From Elusimicrobiota bacterium (GTDB lineage Bacteria > Elusimicrobiota > Elusimicrobia > F11), in assembly GCA_022072025.1 (NCBI GenBank), contig JAJVIP010000020.1:51335-115334 (forward strand): a stretch of 64,000 nucleotides of DNA, given 5' to 3'. The position numbers and the translations under genes were made by a program. Of this stretch, positions 43,101 through 58,100 are shown piece after piece. The notes beneath the pieces were generated by a model, which made no database searches, was not told the DNA's origin, and saw nothing but the letters and a program-made list of their open reading frames with translations. How positions within the stretch are numbered: position 1 is the stretch's first letter; every line of letters starts with the position of its first letter.

Positions 43101-46100
43101 CGCGCCTGTCACCACTGTCGTTTTGCCGCAACCAGGAACTTATTATTACTCGATTCCCGATTTAAACGGTACCCACACAGATGGCAACACCAACAATAGT
43201 GGAGTCAACCGCACCTATCTTCAAATCAAGCGTGTTGACAATCAATATTGGAGTGGCAGCAGTTGGACGGCGACGGAGCTATGGGTGTCAACCGCTCCGT
43301 CGGGAAACAATTGGAGCTATATCGTTCCCGTGTCTTCGTGGACCAACGGTACCGCTTATTCTCTTTATTACTATAGCGTCGACAAGGCCGGATCGGTCGA
43401 GGCCACCAAAGGGCCCATCAATTTCTATTACGATATCATCGCTCCCACGGCTACCATTAGCAATATTACCGAGCAGCAATTCGTAAAATCTCCACCAGTG
43501 ATTTCCGGAACCGCTGTTGATAATTATTCCGGTGTGGACCAAGTGCAAATCAGTATCCGCCAAAACGGAGCCACCATGAAATGGTGGAACCCCGCAGGCG
43601 GAAGTTGGGATCCGGGTTTTGATCCTGTCAGTCCATCCAATTGGATTAACTGTTCGACTGCCGCGGTTGACGCTTCCTACGATGAATGGAAATACGACAG
43701 TATCGCAGGCGGAGTACTGTGGCAGGCAGCGACCTACTACGTATTGGTGAAATCCCGTGACCGGACGGGCCTGTATCAAGTGACAAATTCGACACTCTCC
43801 TTCATTTATGACAATTTGGCGCCGACCGCTTTTATCAGCAATCCCCAAGATGGACAGGCCATTCGGAACATTCCGAGCATTTCTGGAACTGCAGCCGACT
43901 CCGCTCCCACCCTCGCCAACCGGTATGTTTTTGTAGCCATTAAGAAGGACGACGGCAGCAGCACATGGTGGAATCAAAATCAAGGAACGCCTGATTTTCA
44001 ATCCTCTGTGGCTCCGATATGGAACCAAGTTATCAGCACGGCCGGTTATCTCTCCTCAAACGCAACCTCTTGGATTTATACCCCACCGGGATTGAACTCA
44101 AAAATGGTCACCAACAAATACTACGTGATTATGAGTTCCGCGATCGATCAAGCCAACAATACACAAACAACGATGGCGGTGACGGCGTCCTCCATTACCA
44201 TCCGCGTGGATAAATCGGACCCGAGCACCACCATTATCCTCCCCGTAGACAGCGCTACGCCAGGAATGGGGCGATATACCCCCAGCAACATTGGAAGTGA
44301 TTCCGGAATCAATAACCGGTTCACCGGAACTGCGTCCGACAGTGGAGGGGGAGGAGTAAAAACGGTTTATTTCCGGTTGTCGTATTTAAACGGAAGCACC
44401 ACCCAATATTGGAATGGAACCAATTTCAATGAAATCTATTCCACTCAAGCTTGGCAAAATACTTCCAATACCGTATGGCGATATGACTCTGATATATTGG
44501 CGACGGATTGGATTTCTGTTTTGGACGGGTCGGGACACCGTCAATTCACTCTGGTAACCAGGGCCGAAGACCTGACCACGGATTGGGATGGCAGCGGAAC
44601 GGGCAATTTCCAAACCGTTTATACCACCGCTACTTTTATTATTGACAATTCGCCGCCTTTGGTGGGCATATCAAGCCCAACTGTGACACTTGTTCAAACA
44701 TTGGCCACCATCACCGGAACTGCCGACGCAGCCATGGCCGATTTTAATGGGGTGGAAATTAAAATTTCGACCAATGGGACCGGGCAACCTTATTATTGGA
44801 CCGGATCGACCTGGACCACCGATATCACCTGGCTCTCCACCACCCGAGACAGTTCCACGGCTTGGCACTACACCATTCCTCCAGCCATGCTGGCGGATTC
44901 GAGTTACACCGCGGTGGCTCGGGCCTTGGATTATGCGGGCCAATATTCCGCCATATATTCAACCCGAATTTTCACCATCGATTTGTCCAGCCCAACCATT
45001 TCCATCAATCATCCAATCATTAACACCCCTTACTCCCGCGTGCAAACTTCTACCGCTATTGCCGGCGTTTCATCCGATCCGGGAACTTTCGCGGGCGGCG
45101 TTTCCACGGTGGCCGTTTCCATTGTTGATTTGGATGGAGGAGGAAACAATTATTTTGATGGGGCCAGTTTTACGGGTGGCGGTCCTTATTATCTAGGTAT
45201 GAATGGGGGTACCGTGGCTTCGTGGACTTTCAGCAATGCCAATTTGGATTTCACCAACGATCATCGATACACGGTCACAGCTCGAGCAACGGATTTGGTG
45301 GGCAATCAGACCACTTCCTCCACCATTAATTTCAACTTCGACACCGAAATACCAACCACCACCATCAAACAGCCTGTACCGGGATATTGGACCAGTTTGA
45401 CTCAAATTACGGGCACCGCTGACGACGAGCGTTTCGGGGTGAGAGCCTATGAATCCAAATTGGGCACGCATACGATTGGTTTGGCGATTTACGATATCAC
45501 CGCGACAAAGTGGTGGGACGGGGCCAACTTTAACGGCGCCAATCCCGTCTATTATGAGGTGGTCAATGATTCGAACTCCATTCCCAACGTATGGACGTAC
45601 ACCATTGGGGCGCCATTATCCACCCGATTTGTGGATGGGCACTCCTATCGGTTTGTCAGCAGGGCGGTGGACTTGGCCGGAAACGCGGAGTTCGGCGCCA
45701 GCACCGCTCCAGCGGGAGTGGGAATAGTTGTCACCTACGATCCCAACCCTCCGACTGTCGCCATCAACAACCCGGCGGACGCCACGCCAGCTGACGATAC
45801 CCAACCTCGGCACTCGACCGTCACGGCGTGGGGCGCCTATCCTTCAACGATTTTTGGAACCACCAGTGATGGAACGGGGTCCGGCGTCAATTTGGTCCAA
45901 GTGAGAATATGGCGATCAGACCCCTCGCGTTATTGGTCCTATGGAACAGATTATTCAGCGAACGCTTACACGATTTTACCCGCCGCGGCGGACACCGCCT
46001 GGTTTACCGCTATCGGCAGCAACAGTTGGGCCAATTGGTACACGACCTTCACTTATTTGTCCGATTACAAATATCACATTGAAGTTCGCGCGCGGGATTT

Positions 46101-49100
46101 AACAGGCGCCTATTCCACGGCCCTGGCCACCTCGAGTTTTATCATGGACCAAAACGCGCCGAATTCAGGAATTATCGTTCCGGCCCAAAATTCATACGTC
46201 AAATCATTGGCTCAAATCACCGGCACCATGGCTGAGACCGGTTCGCGGTATCAAGGAACAGTGGGACCTGTCAAAATCGCGGTTCAGCAAATGGGGCCCC
46301 CCAGCTCTATGAAATGGTGGGACGATGGGAATAAAACATTTACATTGGGGTCGATTCCCACCACCGATGATGTCACTCTCTACACATCTTCCTGGAGTTT
46401 TAGCGGTATTGTGGGAGGAGATTTAACCTCAGGCACCTCCTACTACATCACTTCCCGCGCCTATGACGATGCCGTTCCCTCCAATGATGAAGGGTTCTAT
46501 TCCAGCCGGTCATCCACTTTTACTTGGGATGTGGTCGTGCCTACCACGTCCATTTCGGTGCCCAATGCTGGAAATTTTCCACCCACCTCCGTTTTGAATG
46601 GTTCTCCTGTATTTTACGGAGGATATTTTGACGCCCATTCCGGTATTGATTTGAACACCTCTTGTCAAAATCGCAATGATTCCACGGGACTTACCAGTCG
46701 AATAGAATATTTGCTTTCCAATCGAACAGCCAACCCGGTTCAATATTGGAAGCCCAACTACGACGGCAGTCAATATCCGCTCGGGACCGGGTCGTGGGTG
46801 GCCACAGAACCACCAGACTGGCCTGATGTTTGCCTCTATTCTTCTTCATGGGTTGTGATCAGTCCTGACTTGTCAGCCTACGCGGGGCAAAGTTTTGGTT
46901 TTGTTACCCGGGCCCAAGATCGAGCGACCAATGTTCAAACAGATTTCACACCAGGAATATCATCCAACTCATTCTTGGTTGATACTCAGGCGCCCGATGC
47001 GCGCATCACTGTTCCGGTTGATACGTATCGGCGAACTTTAACTGTCATTTCGGCAACCGCGATTGACAATTTGGCGGAAATCGGATCGTTGGAAATCAGA
47101 ATCTCCAGCAAAACTTCCGGAGTATGTCCGGGGGATGCCAGTTGCCGTTTTTGGGACGGAGCCTATTGGGTCTCAGGTTCGACTTGGGTCACAGCTTCCA
47201 TTGAATCGATTGGGAATTATTATTACACCATTCCCGGAGGCATCGGGTTCGTTGATGGGAAGAATTATACTGTTGAAGTCACTGCCACTGATTCTTCAGG
47301 GAATCAAGGAAATATCGCTTCTTCTGGCGATAAAACAAAAACTTTCACGTGGGATGTTACAAATCCATCGACGACGATGGATAAACTGAACGGCGGAGCC
47401 AGTGGTAGTTTGGTTGATGGAGGGGCTTATAACTCCATGATCAGTTTTGCTGGAAGCGCGGCTGATACCTCTCCGGGATTGGTCCAGTCGGTCGAGATGT
47501 ATATAAAGGAAGGCGGCGGGAGCGGGTCGGGAAGCGGCGCCTATTGGAACGGGGCCACCTTCAATCCCATTCTGGACGCGTTTTGGTTTCCTGCACTTTT
47601 CGCAACCCCCAATTTCTCTTCTGGAACCGCCAACATCCCTTGGTCCAACGGCCAGATATATTGGATCCGGTCCAAGGCCAAAGATTTTGCGGGCAATGAA
47701 GAAGGCGGTATTGGGATCGGGGGGAGCATCATTCAGGTGCATTATGACACTGAGAAACCCATCAGTCGCATCACGAATGTGACCAATGGGAGCTTCCTGA
47801 ATTCATTGACAACAATCCAAGGGACGAGTTCGGATATCGGGACAGGTCCCAATCCTGGGAAAACAAACAATATTTATTTGCATGTTTATCGCACGGCCCC
47901 TTCCAATTTGACGTGGAATTGGAACACGGGCGCGTGGGTATCGGGCGACAATGAGTTTGGGGTTTCTAATCCGGCCTCGTCCGTTTATTGGAGTACCACA
48001 AGCTATGTTCCGGAAGGGGTGGCGTTGGCCAGCGGCACCTGGTCCCGCGCCTTGCCCACGTTCAATGGTTTGTCCGGTAACACCATCCGCCTCATCACTC
48101 GCGCGGTTGATTGGGCAACGAATGTGGAAGTTTCTCCTTCCACTGTCACCTTCACATTGGATGAATATCAGTTGGGGCCTCCCGAACGGCCGCGCGCTGT
48201 CATCACCACCCCGACAGACGGACTTCATACCTCAGCGGTCTTGCCCAATGTTCTTGGCGATGGCGAAGACAACACGGGGGGGCAATTAACATCGGTGGAC
48301 GTCTTAATACGGCGTTTCAATAGCAACGGGACGACGAGTTACTGGAATGGTTTCAGTTGGGCTGGATCTGAACCGGGGACATGGCCGGCTGCAACCGCAA
48401 ATGATGGGTCGTTTAATTCCAATAGCGAAGCGTTTACTTTCGCGATGCCAGGCGCCCCGGAGTGGACGATTGACACCCGTTATGACGTTCGCGCGCGCGC
48501 CATCGACGCGGGCGGAAATCAGACATTGATAGAACTTTCAACAAAAACATATACCTATGATACCACCGCGCCGGAAACCACCATTACCTTCCCAATTGCG
48601 GCGGGGTATATATCTCAGAGCGGAAATATTTCCGGTACCGCTTCAGACACTGGAGCCGGAGTGGTCAATCAAGTCCGTGTTCGTGTCCGTCGATATTCGG
48701 ACAACAAATTCCTGGATATCAGCGGCGGATTGCCCGGCTCGTGGGTGACCAGCGCATCGTCGGATGTTTGGAACAATGTGACGCCCAGCGGAAATGGTCC
48801 TTGGAGTTGGTCTTTGTCCACAGCAGCCTGGGCCACGGGAGATACCTATGAAGCCAACGCTCGGGCCCGCGATACCGCGCTCAATTTTGATGTGTCGTAT
48901 TCAACGGTGGTCTACTCCGCCGATTTTCAACCCCCCTCTTCCTATGTGTCGCTTCCTGCGCATGGCGGGACCTACAGCAATATTCCCACCATTTCGGGCA
49001 CAGTGGCTGACAATGGGCCGTCTGGCGTGAACCGGGCCTTCGTGGCGTACTATAAAGTTTCCACAGGAAAATGGTGGAACAAATCCAACAATCTATTTGA

Positions 49101-52100
49101 TCTGGATTCCGACGCGTTTGATCGGCCCAATGAGGCGCCTTCTGTCGGGTCCAATTATTGGGTTGTCGGAACCACTGTGGTGGCCAGTCCCGTCGAGTGG
49201 TATACCACGGGGAACTCAACCCCCAATTGGGCGGTATCGGGAACGTATGAAATATTGGTGGTGGGTGAAGATATCGCATTGAACATGGAAAGCCGTCCTG
49301 TTGCGGCTGGGCCAGGAACCAATAGAACCTCTTTTATATTCGAGCCGCCCATTCCAGAATCGTTGATTCAAAAACCTGACGGGACCACGCCGCATTTCAG
49401 ATCAACCTTGGTCACTCTTTCCGGAACCGCCAACCACCCGACGGCCACGGGGGTCCAAGTGCGAATTAAGGACATTACAGACTCAGCGAATCATTTATCT
49501 TGGAACGGGCAGGCGTGGGTTTCAACCAATAGCTTCAACACGTTTATTTCGACGGGTTTTTCCATCGTGCCCACGTGGACTTACACCATTCCGGTGAGTT
49601 CATGGACTGCGCTTCATAAATATCAAATTGAATCCGAAGCTCAAGGGTCCCCAACAGAAAGCCCCTCGCAGGGGCCCAATGCTTTTTATATTGATGACGC
49701 CAATCCATCAGCGGCTGTGACCATGCCGGATGTCCTCTATAAAAACGCCTTGCCGGTCATTTCCGGAACCGCTTCAGACGACGCCGATGCGTTGACCGGA
49801 GCAAGTAAAACCGTCTATTTCCGTTTGCGGCGGACCGTTCCCTCCACTCAATATTGGGTGTCGGTTTCATCTTCTTGGGTCGCCGATTCAGGCGTGAACT
49901 GTTTGGCGGCCGTGGATAATTCATGTTTGCCTGCTTCTTCCTTGGGGGGCGGCGTATACAGCGTCACCCACGCCAGTTTCACAAGCGCAGCGGCGTATGA
50001 AACAGGGAAAACATACACCGCCTATTTGGTCGTCAGAGACCGCGCGACCAATGGCGTTACCCACAGCAAGAATTTTACCTGGGACACCGCTGCTCCAACG
50101 GCGGGCATAACGCGTCCAAGCGCGTCACAGCCCATCAATGGATTGCCGACCATTTCCGGAACCGCCTCCGACGATTACACGGTTTATTTCTCCAGTATTT
50201 CACTGCAGTCGCTCAAAAACGACAAGTGTTATGATCCCATTACCAATTTCTTTACACAAACATGTCCATATTGGGTCGCCACAAGTTCTGATGGATCAGC
50301 CAATTGGACGCTCACCGATTCCAATATCAATGTCCGTCTTGGCGAGAGCAATACGTATTATGTTTTGCTCGCGCGGGCTTTGGACGTGGCTGGCAATTAT
50401 CAAACGAGTTTCGACGCTGGTGTTTCTTCTCGGACATTCTTGGTCGATACAGTCGCTCCCTCCGTGACTGTTACCTTGCCCGCTCACAATGGGAAATACA
50501 AAGGCAGCCAACTGAGCGGCGGAGCCAACCCTTTCACAGGGACGGTGACTGATCCAGGGGCGCCTTTGAATTCTGGGATAAGAAAAGTTCAAGTACGACT
50601 TTCCTATTTATTAAATGGCGACACCTGGTATTGGCAGCCTCCGCAGGTGGCATTTTCATCTGGAGCGTCTGTTACGAACCAGGGCTGGATTAATACCTCA
50701 AACAACAATTGGGACTATTTCGGTTCGGTGACCTGGGGAGGAACCGATCGGTCCTATCGTTTGGAGGCGAGGGCGGAAGACGCTTCCTTCCAATATGATG
50801 GAACGGCGACGGGAAATTTTAGTGTTCCCACCACTCCTGGAACGGACATTGTTGATTTTATTGTGGATGATACCCCTCCCACTCAAGGGATTACCATTCC
50901 CGCTGCTTCGCAGGTGGTGTCTTTGCCTCAAATCACTGGAACCGCATCGGCCACCTTATCGGGGCTCAATCGGGTTGAGTTAAAAATTTCGACAGGTGTG
51001 GGCACTCTTTATTATTGGACAGCCTCTTCATTCACCACCACTGAGACGTGGGTCAATGCCACCAATGATGGAGAATCAGAATGGCATTACAATGTGCCTG
51101 CGGCTATGGTGGCCGACGCTACTTATACTGTCGTGGCTCGAACTCTTGATTTATCAGGAAATTACTCCACCCTCTATTCCACCAAGGTGTTCACGGTTGA
51201 TCTAACAACTCCAACGATCTCGATTAATTTCCCGGTGGCCTCCGGTGTATATTCATACGTTCAAGTTTCGACTCCAATGACAGGAATCGCTGCAGATGCG
51301 GGATCCTATTCCACAAACCTCTCTACAGTTCAGATCTCCCTTTATGATGTGACAGACGCCGATTATTTTAATGGAGTCAGTTTTTCCGGCGGTGGTCCTT
51401 ATTATATCGGCATGAACGGCGGGACCCTCGCTTCGTGGCAATTCAACAGCGGGAATTTCACGCTCGAAAATGACGATCAATATCAAGTGACCGCCCGGGT
51501 TTATGACACAGCCGGTAACAATGCTGTTTCAACCACGATTACATTTAATTACGACGTTGAAATTCCCACTTCTTCAATTACATCTCCGGGTGTGGGGTAT
51601 GTGACCAGTTTGACATCCCTCAATGGAACCGCGACTGATGAGCGGTTTGGGGTTCGGGCCTATGAAGCCAAATTGGGGACTCACACAGTGGGGGTGGCTT
51701 TTTATGATTTAACCGCCACCGCTTGGTGGGATGGAACCGATTTTGTGGGAGTGAATCCCACCTATTTTGAAGTGATTAATACGACAACCACCAATCCCAA
51801 CACATGGACCTATTCAATTCCTGCCGGACTCACCACTGATTTGCTGGAAGGACATTCCATCCGAATTGTTCCAAGAGCTGTCGATTTGGCTGGAAACGCG
51901 GAATTTGCCGCAAGCACGGCGCCTGTGGGTGTTGGAACCACAGTGATATATGATCCAAATCCTCCGACTCTCGCCATCTCGGTACCCGCGGACGCCACTC
52001 CCTCCGATGACACGTCGCCTCGCATCTCCACTATTTCGGCGTTGATCAGCGGCCTTCCGACCATTGTGGGTGTGCCATCGGATGCCTCGGGAACGGGAGT

Positions 52101-55100
52101 TAACTTGGTTCAAGTGAGAATCTACAAATCCGATCCTGGATCCTATTGGTCGTATGGGGCGGATTATTCGGCGGGGGCTTACACCATTGATTCAAGTGCT
52201 GCTGACACGGCCTGGTTTAACGCCTTGTCCTCCAACAGTTGGGCGAATTGGTATTCCACTTTCTCTTTCTTGAGTGACTACAAATATCACATTGAGGCCC
52301 GTGCCAGAGACAATGCCGGAAATTATTCGACAGCGTTGGCCACCTCGAGTTTTATTTTGGATCAAAACGTGCCTGTGACAGGTGTCATTTCGCCGGCCAC
52401 CAGTTCGACTGTGCGCTCTCTTACCCAAATCGCGGGAACCATGGCCGAAACAGGCACCCGATATACGGGAACGGTGAATCCTGTTCGTATTGCCATTCGA
52501 GAATTAAGTTCGGGGTTATGGTGGGATAATTTGGGACAAGATTTTACGTTGGGTGGTGCTCCAACGACAGATAATGTGACATTGCACCCATCCTCGTGGA
52601 CATTTACGGGTTTAACCGGAGGATTCCTCACCAGTGGTTCCTCTTATTATGTGACAACGCGCGGAATTGACAATGCTCTCCCGGTCAATGATGAAGGGTT
52701 CTATTCGGTGAGGTCTGTGACGTTCACCTATGACAGTGGAGCTCCGACGGTGGTGGTGCAAGCGCCGAGTAATGGAGTGTACTTCACGAGTTCAACCGCT
52801 TTAACGATCAGTGGAACCGCAAGCGACGCGGTGAGCGGAATTCACACAGTCCAAGTGGACATCCACGAGGGAAGCAATTACTGGAGCGGGACACACAACG
52901 GAGCGGGGAGTTTCGGCGGAGCGAATTATGTGACAGCGGATTTTTCTGGAAACCCGACGTGGGAGTTCACCATTCCCGCCGCGCAGTTGGGCCAAGACTT
53001 CACGCATGGGGTGACCTATACGATTCAAGCGAGAGCGTGGGATGTGGCGGGAACAACCTCAGCCTTTGCGGGAAGCCGAACGATTACTTACGACGTGGAC
53101 CTGGCGAGTGCCGGAGTGGTGGAGCCGGGGGCGTACATGAACGCGACGCAAACATCGATCACGGGAACAGCGTTTGACGGGACGTCGGGTGTGAGCAAGG
53201 TGGAGGTGGCCTTGTCCTCCGACAGTGCGGGGACCGACGGGACCTGGTGGAACGGAGCGAGTTTCAGTGTGGCGCTCGCAAGCAACACGGTGTGGCAGAC
53301 GACAAGCACGTGGAGCGACCAGGGCGGAGGAAGCATTTCATGGGGCTGGACGCGGCCGAGCTTGGAGCAAGGGAAAACATACTCCGCCTTACTGCGGGTA
53401 ACAGATCGGGCGGGGAATGTGAGGACGTACCCGCTCTCATCGAGAAAGACATTCTTCTACGACGCGGGAGTTCCGACGGTGGTGATCCAAGATCCGAACG
53501 CGGCGTATGAGAAGAGTTTGGCGATCTTGTCAGGAACGGCGGGAGACGCAAGCACGAACATCACGGGAGTGGAGGTGGCGATCTCAACGGGCGGCCCGAC
53601 GTTTGATGATTACTTCTGGAACGGAACAGCGTGGGTAGCGGGCCCGACGGTGGTGTGGTTTGCGGCAACAGCAACAGATGGATCGTTTAACTCCACGAGC
53701 GAGAGCTGGAACCTGCAAGGAGCGTCGACGCCGACGTACTTAACGAGCACGCTCTACAAGATCCAAGTGAGAGCGACGGACCAAGGCGCGAACACGAGCG
53801 CTGTGGCAAGTTCAACGTTCACCTATGACGCGTCGCAGCCGAGCGTGAACATCACGCATCCCTTGGACGCGACGCCGGGGAGCGACGCGACCCCGCGAAT
53901 CTCGACGATGACACTGCACAACGGCGTGTCGACGATTATAGGAACAGCGAGCGACAGCGGACCTTCCGGGGTTTCTTTGGTGAGACTGAGAGTCAGAGCG
54001 AACGACAGCAACTTCTGGTACAACTCCGGCAACGGCCTCTACGATATCGATGACAACAGCATGGACACGGCGTGGTTCAACGCGGTGACGACGAACAGCT
54101 GGACGAATTTCTTCAGCACGTTCAGTTTCGCGACGGATTCAAGATTCCGAATCGAAGCGGAAGTGAGAGACACGGCGGGGAACATCTCAGTCAACTTGGC
54201 GACGTCGAGTTTTGTGATGGACCAAAATCTGCCGCAATCAACCATCGTTTTCCCCGCGAACAACAGTTATATCCGAGACATCACGCCCACTGTCAATCCA
54301 ATCTATGGAACGAGAACGGACACGGGAGACTTGAATGCGGGGACCGTAAACTTTGTGCGCTTTGCGATCAAGAACTTAAGCAATGGTCAGTGGTGGAATG
54401 GGACGAACGCGTTCAATCAGGGAAGTCCGCTGACCACCGATAATGCGGGACTCTACGCGAGCACGTGGAGCTACCTGGCGATCAGCACGGCGAACCTGGT
54501 AAGTGGGACAAGCTACTACATCACAACCAAAGCGCAAGACAATGCTTCACCTATTAATGATGAAGGGTTCTATTCGGTGAGGTCTGTGACGTTTACCTAT
54601 GACAGTGGTGCTCCAATTGTCGCCCAAACTCACCCACAGGATGCTTCGTTCTTTAACAACGCAACGGCTTTCATCAGCAGCGGAACAGCAACGGATACCC
54701 CAGCTGGGGTTGCGACGGTTCAAGTGAGTATTCGAAATGGAGGGAATTATTGGAGTGGAACAGACAATGGTTCGGGAAGTTTTGGCGCTTTAAATTATGT
54801 GACCGCCAATTTCTCGGGAAATCCTGTATGGTCGTTCACAATTCCAACCGGACAACTCACGGAAGATTTCGTCCATGGCCAAACCTATGTCTTGCAAGCC
54901 AGAGCGTGGGACTTGGCGGGGAGCACATCAGCATTCACCGCCGCTCGTTCAGTCACATACGATATTGTGGCTCCCACCGGCACGGTGACTTCTCCTGTTG
55001 ACTACATCAATGCATCACAAACTTCCATTGCGGGAACCGCTTTTGATTTTCCAGCTGATATTGTTTCAGTGGAGGTCGCTCTTTCATCCCATAGCGGTGG

Positions 55101-58100
55101 CGGATCTGGGACCTGGTGGAATGGCGTTGGCTTTACTTCTAATTTTGGTGATTCCGGGACCTTCTCAACCACGACGATTACGGTGGATGGCGGAGGCGCC
55201 GGTATTGATTCATGGTCTTTCAATCGACCAACTCTTGAATTGGGAAAAACTTATTTGGTTCGCTTGCGCACCACCGATTCCGCAGGAAATGTAAAAACCC
55301 AATCCATCTCTGAGGGAGTTACTTTGGTTTATGATGACGCTTTACCCAGCGCCACCATTACAGACCCTGATCAACCTTTCGAACGAGACCTGGGCACTCT
55401 CACAGGGGGATCGAGCGATGGGACTTCAACCGTTCAATTGGTAGAAGTAGCCATTTCATCTGGACCTTCCTCACCCTTTACCGCATTTGTATGGAATGGA
55501 TCGGCTTGGCAAGCAGGGCCCACCTTACATTGGTTTTCCGCGAGCGCGGCTGATTCCGGATTTGATTCGGGCAGTGAGAACTGGACGTTTACGGGGTCCA
55601 CTCCCACATGGGTGAATAACCGTCTTTATAAAGTTCATGCGAGGTCGAAGGATTCGGCGAACAACATCTCGGCGATTGTGTCCTCCACCTTCACCTTTGA
55701 CACTGTGGCTGCTGTTTCCACGGTCAGTATCCCGGCTGAGTTGACTTCCTATCGAGCACTGACACTTATCACCGGGACCATGTCCGACAGCCCCAATCTC
55801 AGTCCGTCAATCGTTCAAATCGCGATTCGCCATCCGGCCAACACGTTTTGGAACGGATCTGGCTTCAATGCGTACAATGCCGTGACCTCGTGGTTGAATG
55901 CAACCACAGTCCATTCCACATCGTGGACGTTCACCAACTTGCCTTCTTCATGGAATGATCGAACCCTGTATAAGATTTTCGTTCGTGCAATTGATCAAGC
56001 AGGAAATACCGTGGCCGATCCGGATTTCGCGAATGTGGGCCGACAATTCCGTATCGACTTTTCTTCGCCTATTTCAAGTGTGAGCTCGCTTTCTACGTCC
56101 GCAACCAATTATCTCGCAGGTCCTTTCTCAAGTGTTTCAGGAACAGCCAATGATGATGCCGGTGGATCAGGCATTAGTCTGGTGAAGATTCGTGTTCGAA
56201 GAACCGATGGGAATTATTTGAATTCTTCAGAAAATGGATTTGATACCGATGGGACATCGATTGATTTCCCTCTGACCACCACCAATGGAACCAATTGGAG
56301 CAAGAGTTTTGCCGATTCGGAGAATACATTTGTGGATGGGTATGGTTATCAAATTCAATCCCGATCAGAAGATAATTCCAGCCCCACCAACACGGAACAA
56401 ACCTATGCCTCCGCCAATGTTGTCATCGACAAATCAACGCCCACCGCTTCTATGTTAAGTGGCGGGGCGGGATATTTCAAAAGTCTGACCACCATCACCG
56501 GAACCGTAGCGGATGTGTTGGTTCCACCGGGAAACACGCCTTCGGGAATTCAATATGTCAACGTTAAAATTTTTGATGGAACAGAAGCCGTCAATCCGTG
56601 GTGGGATGGGACCGGATGGGGGGGGGTGGAATCATCCACTCGGGCCACGGTTTATACAAGCTCCTGGAGCCTTTCCGCTCTACCCCCAGATTGGAGTCAT
56701 GGTACGGGTGTCGACCAAAGATGGTTCAGGTTCTATGTTCAAGCGATTGACCGGGCGGGGAACACACAGTCCTATACTGTTGTGACAGCCACTTATGATA
56801 TTCGCCCAGGCACGGCGGCGATCGTGATTCCCAACACAGGGATCGTTTCGTCTTTGCCCGCCATAACTGGAACAGCCACAGACACGACGTTTGGAACACC
56901 CGGTCTTGAAACGGTTGAAATTTCAATCCAAAGAAACAATGGCATCGATACCCATTGGTACCGCTTCTCGAACGGTCAGTGGGAACCCTCGGGCACCAAC
57001 GTTTGGAATCCCGTTGATTCTTACAACAGCAACACGGGCGAATGGAGTAAAACAACAAATCAAGGAAACTTGTGGGACAATTTGGTGACTTATAATCTCT
57101 ACGTCCGAGCGGTGGATAAGGCCAATAATTATCAGGAAACCCAATTGGCCCCCAGTACCTTCACCTTCGTTTTCCAACCACCGCCTTCTGTGGTGACCCT
57201 CAGCAAACCAGCCAATTCTCGTTTCTATAAAGAGAATTTGTCTGATATCAGCGGGACTGCGAATGCGGCCACGCAGCGAGTGGAAGTTCAAATTGAAAGA
57301 TATTCCGATGCGGTGAACAGATATTGGAGCGGGGTTTCCCAGTCGTGGGTGAGCGCTTCGACTTATACTTCGGCCAATGCTTTGGCGGTTCCCAATTGGA
57401 CTTGGAATTCCTCGATTCCCGCCTCCGGTAACTGGTTTGTTCATGGAGCCAGTTTCACGGTTCGGGCGAGAGGCGTCAACACCGCCAATATTACAGGCGC
57501 TCAAGTTACCTCCTTGTTCACGTATGACACGCAAGTGCCCGCCACTGTTCTGACCCAACCCTTGACCTCATTTACCAGTAGCTTCGCGCGTATTTCTGGA
57601 ACGGCGAATGATCAATCTGGTTTGGCCGGCGTGAACAACGTAAAAGTGGATATTCAAAGAATCAACAAAGACGACACCACGGCGGCGGATGGTTATTATT
57701 GGAATGGCGCCACCTGGACGCTCAGCCGTCCGTATTTGTCTGTGACACCTTCCTTGGTTTCACCAAATTTGTGGAATTGGTTTTATGACATCGCCTATTC
57801 GACTCATATAACCAACGGTTACAAATACAAGATTTTCACTATTGCCGAGGATGAAACCTATGTGGACGCGAACATATTTAATGGCAATGATGAAGCCGAA
57901 CATCCCTCCGACGTTGTTTATGATGTGTCGATTCCAACGGCCACCATAAGTTCGGTTATCTCAAATCAGGTTCGCTCTTCAGTTGTTATAGCTTCGGGCC
58001 CAGTGAGTGATCCGTTGGGGGCCAATCAAGATAACGGTGTTGCCGGTTATAACCAAATCAATCAAGTCCAGGTTATTCTTCGTCGCAATTCCAACGGATC

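Noticed and set aside
43288..44028. 246-codon frame on the minus strand within the giant gene
   Set aside because: It lies antisense to the in-frame Ig-like modules, has no ribosome binding site or domain, and mirrors the codon pattern of the forward strand.
56923..57558. 211-codon minus-strand frame
   Set aside because: Shadow of the module array; no recognisable protein features.
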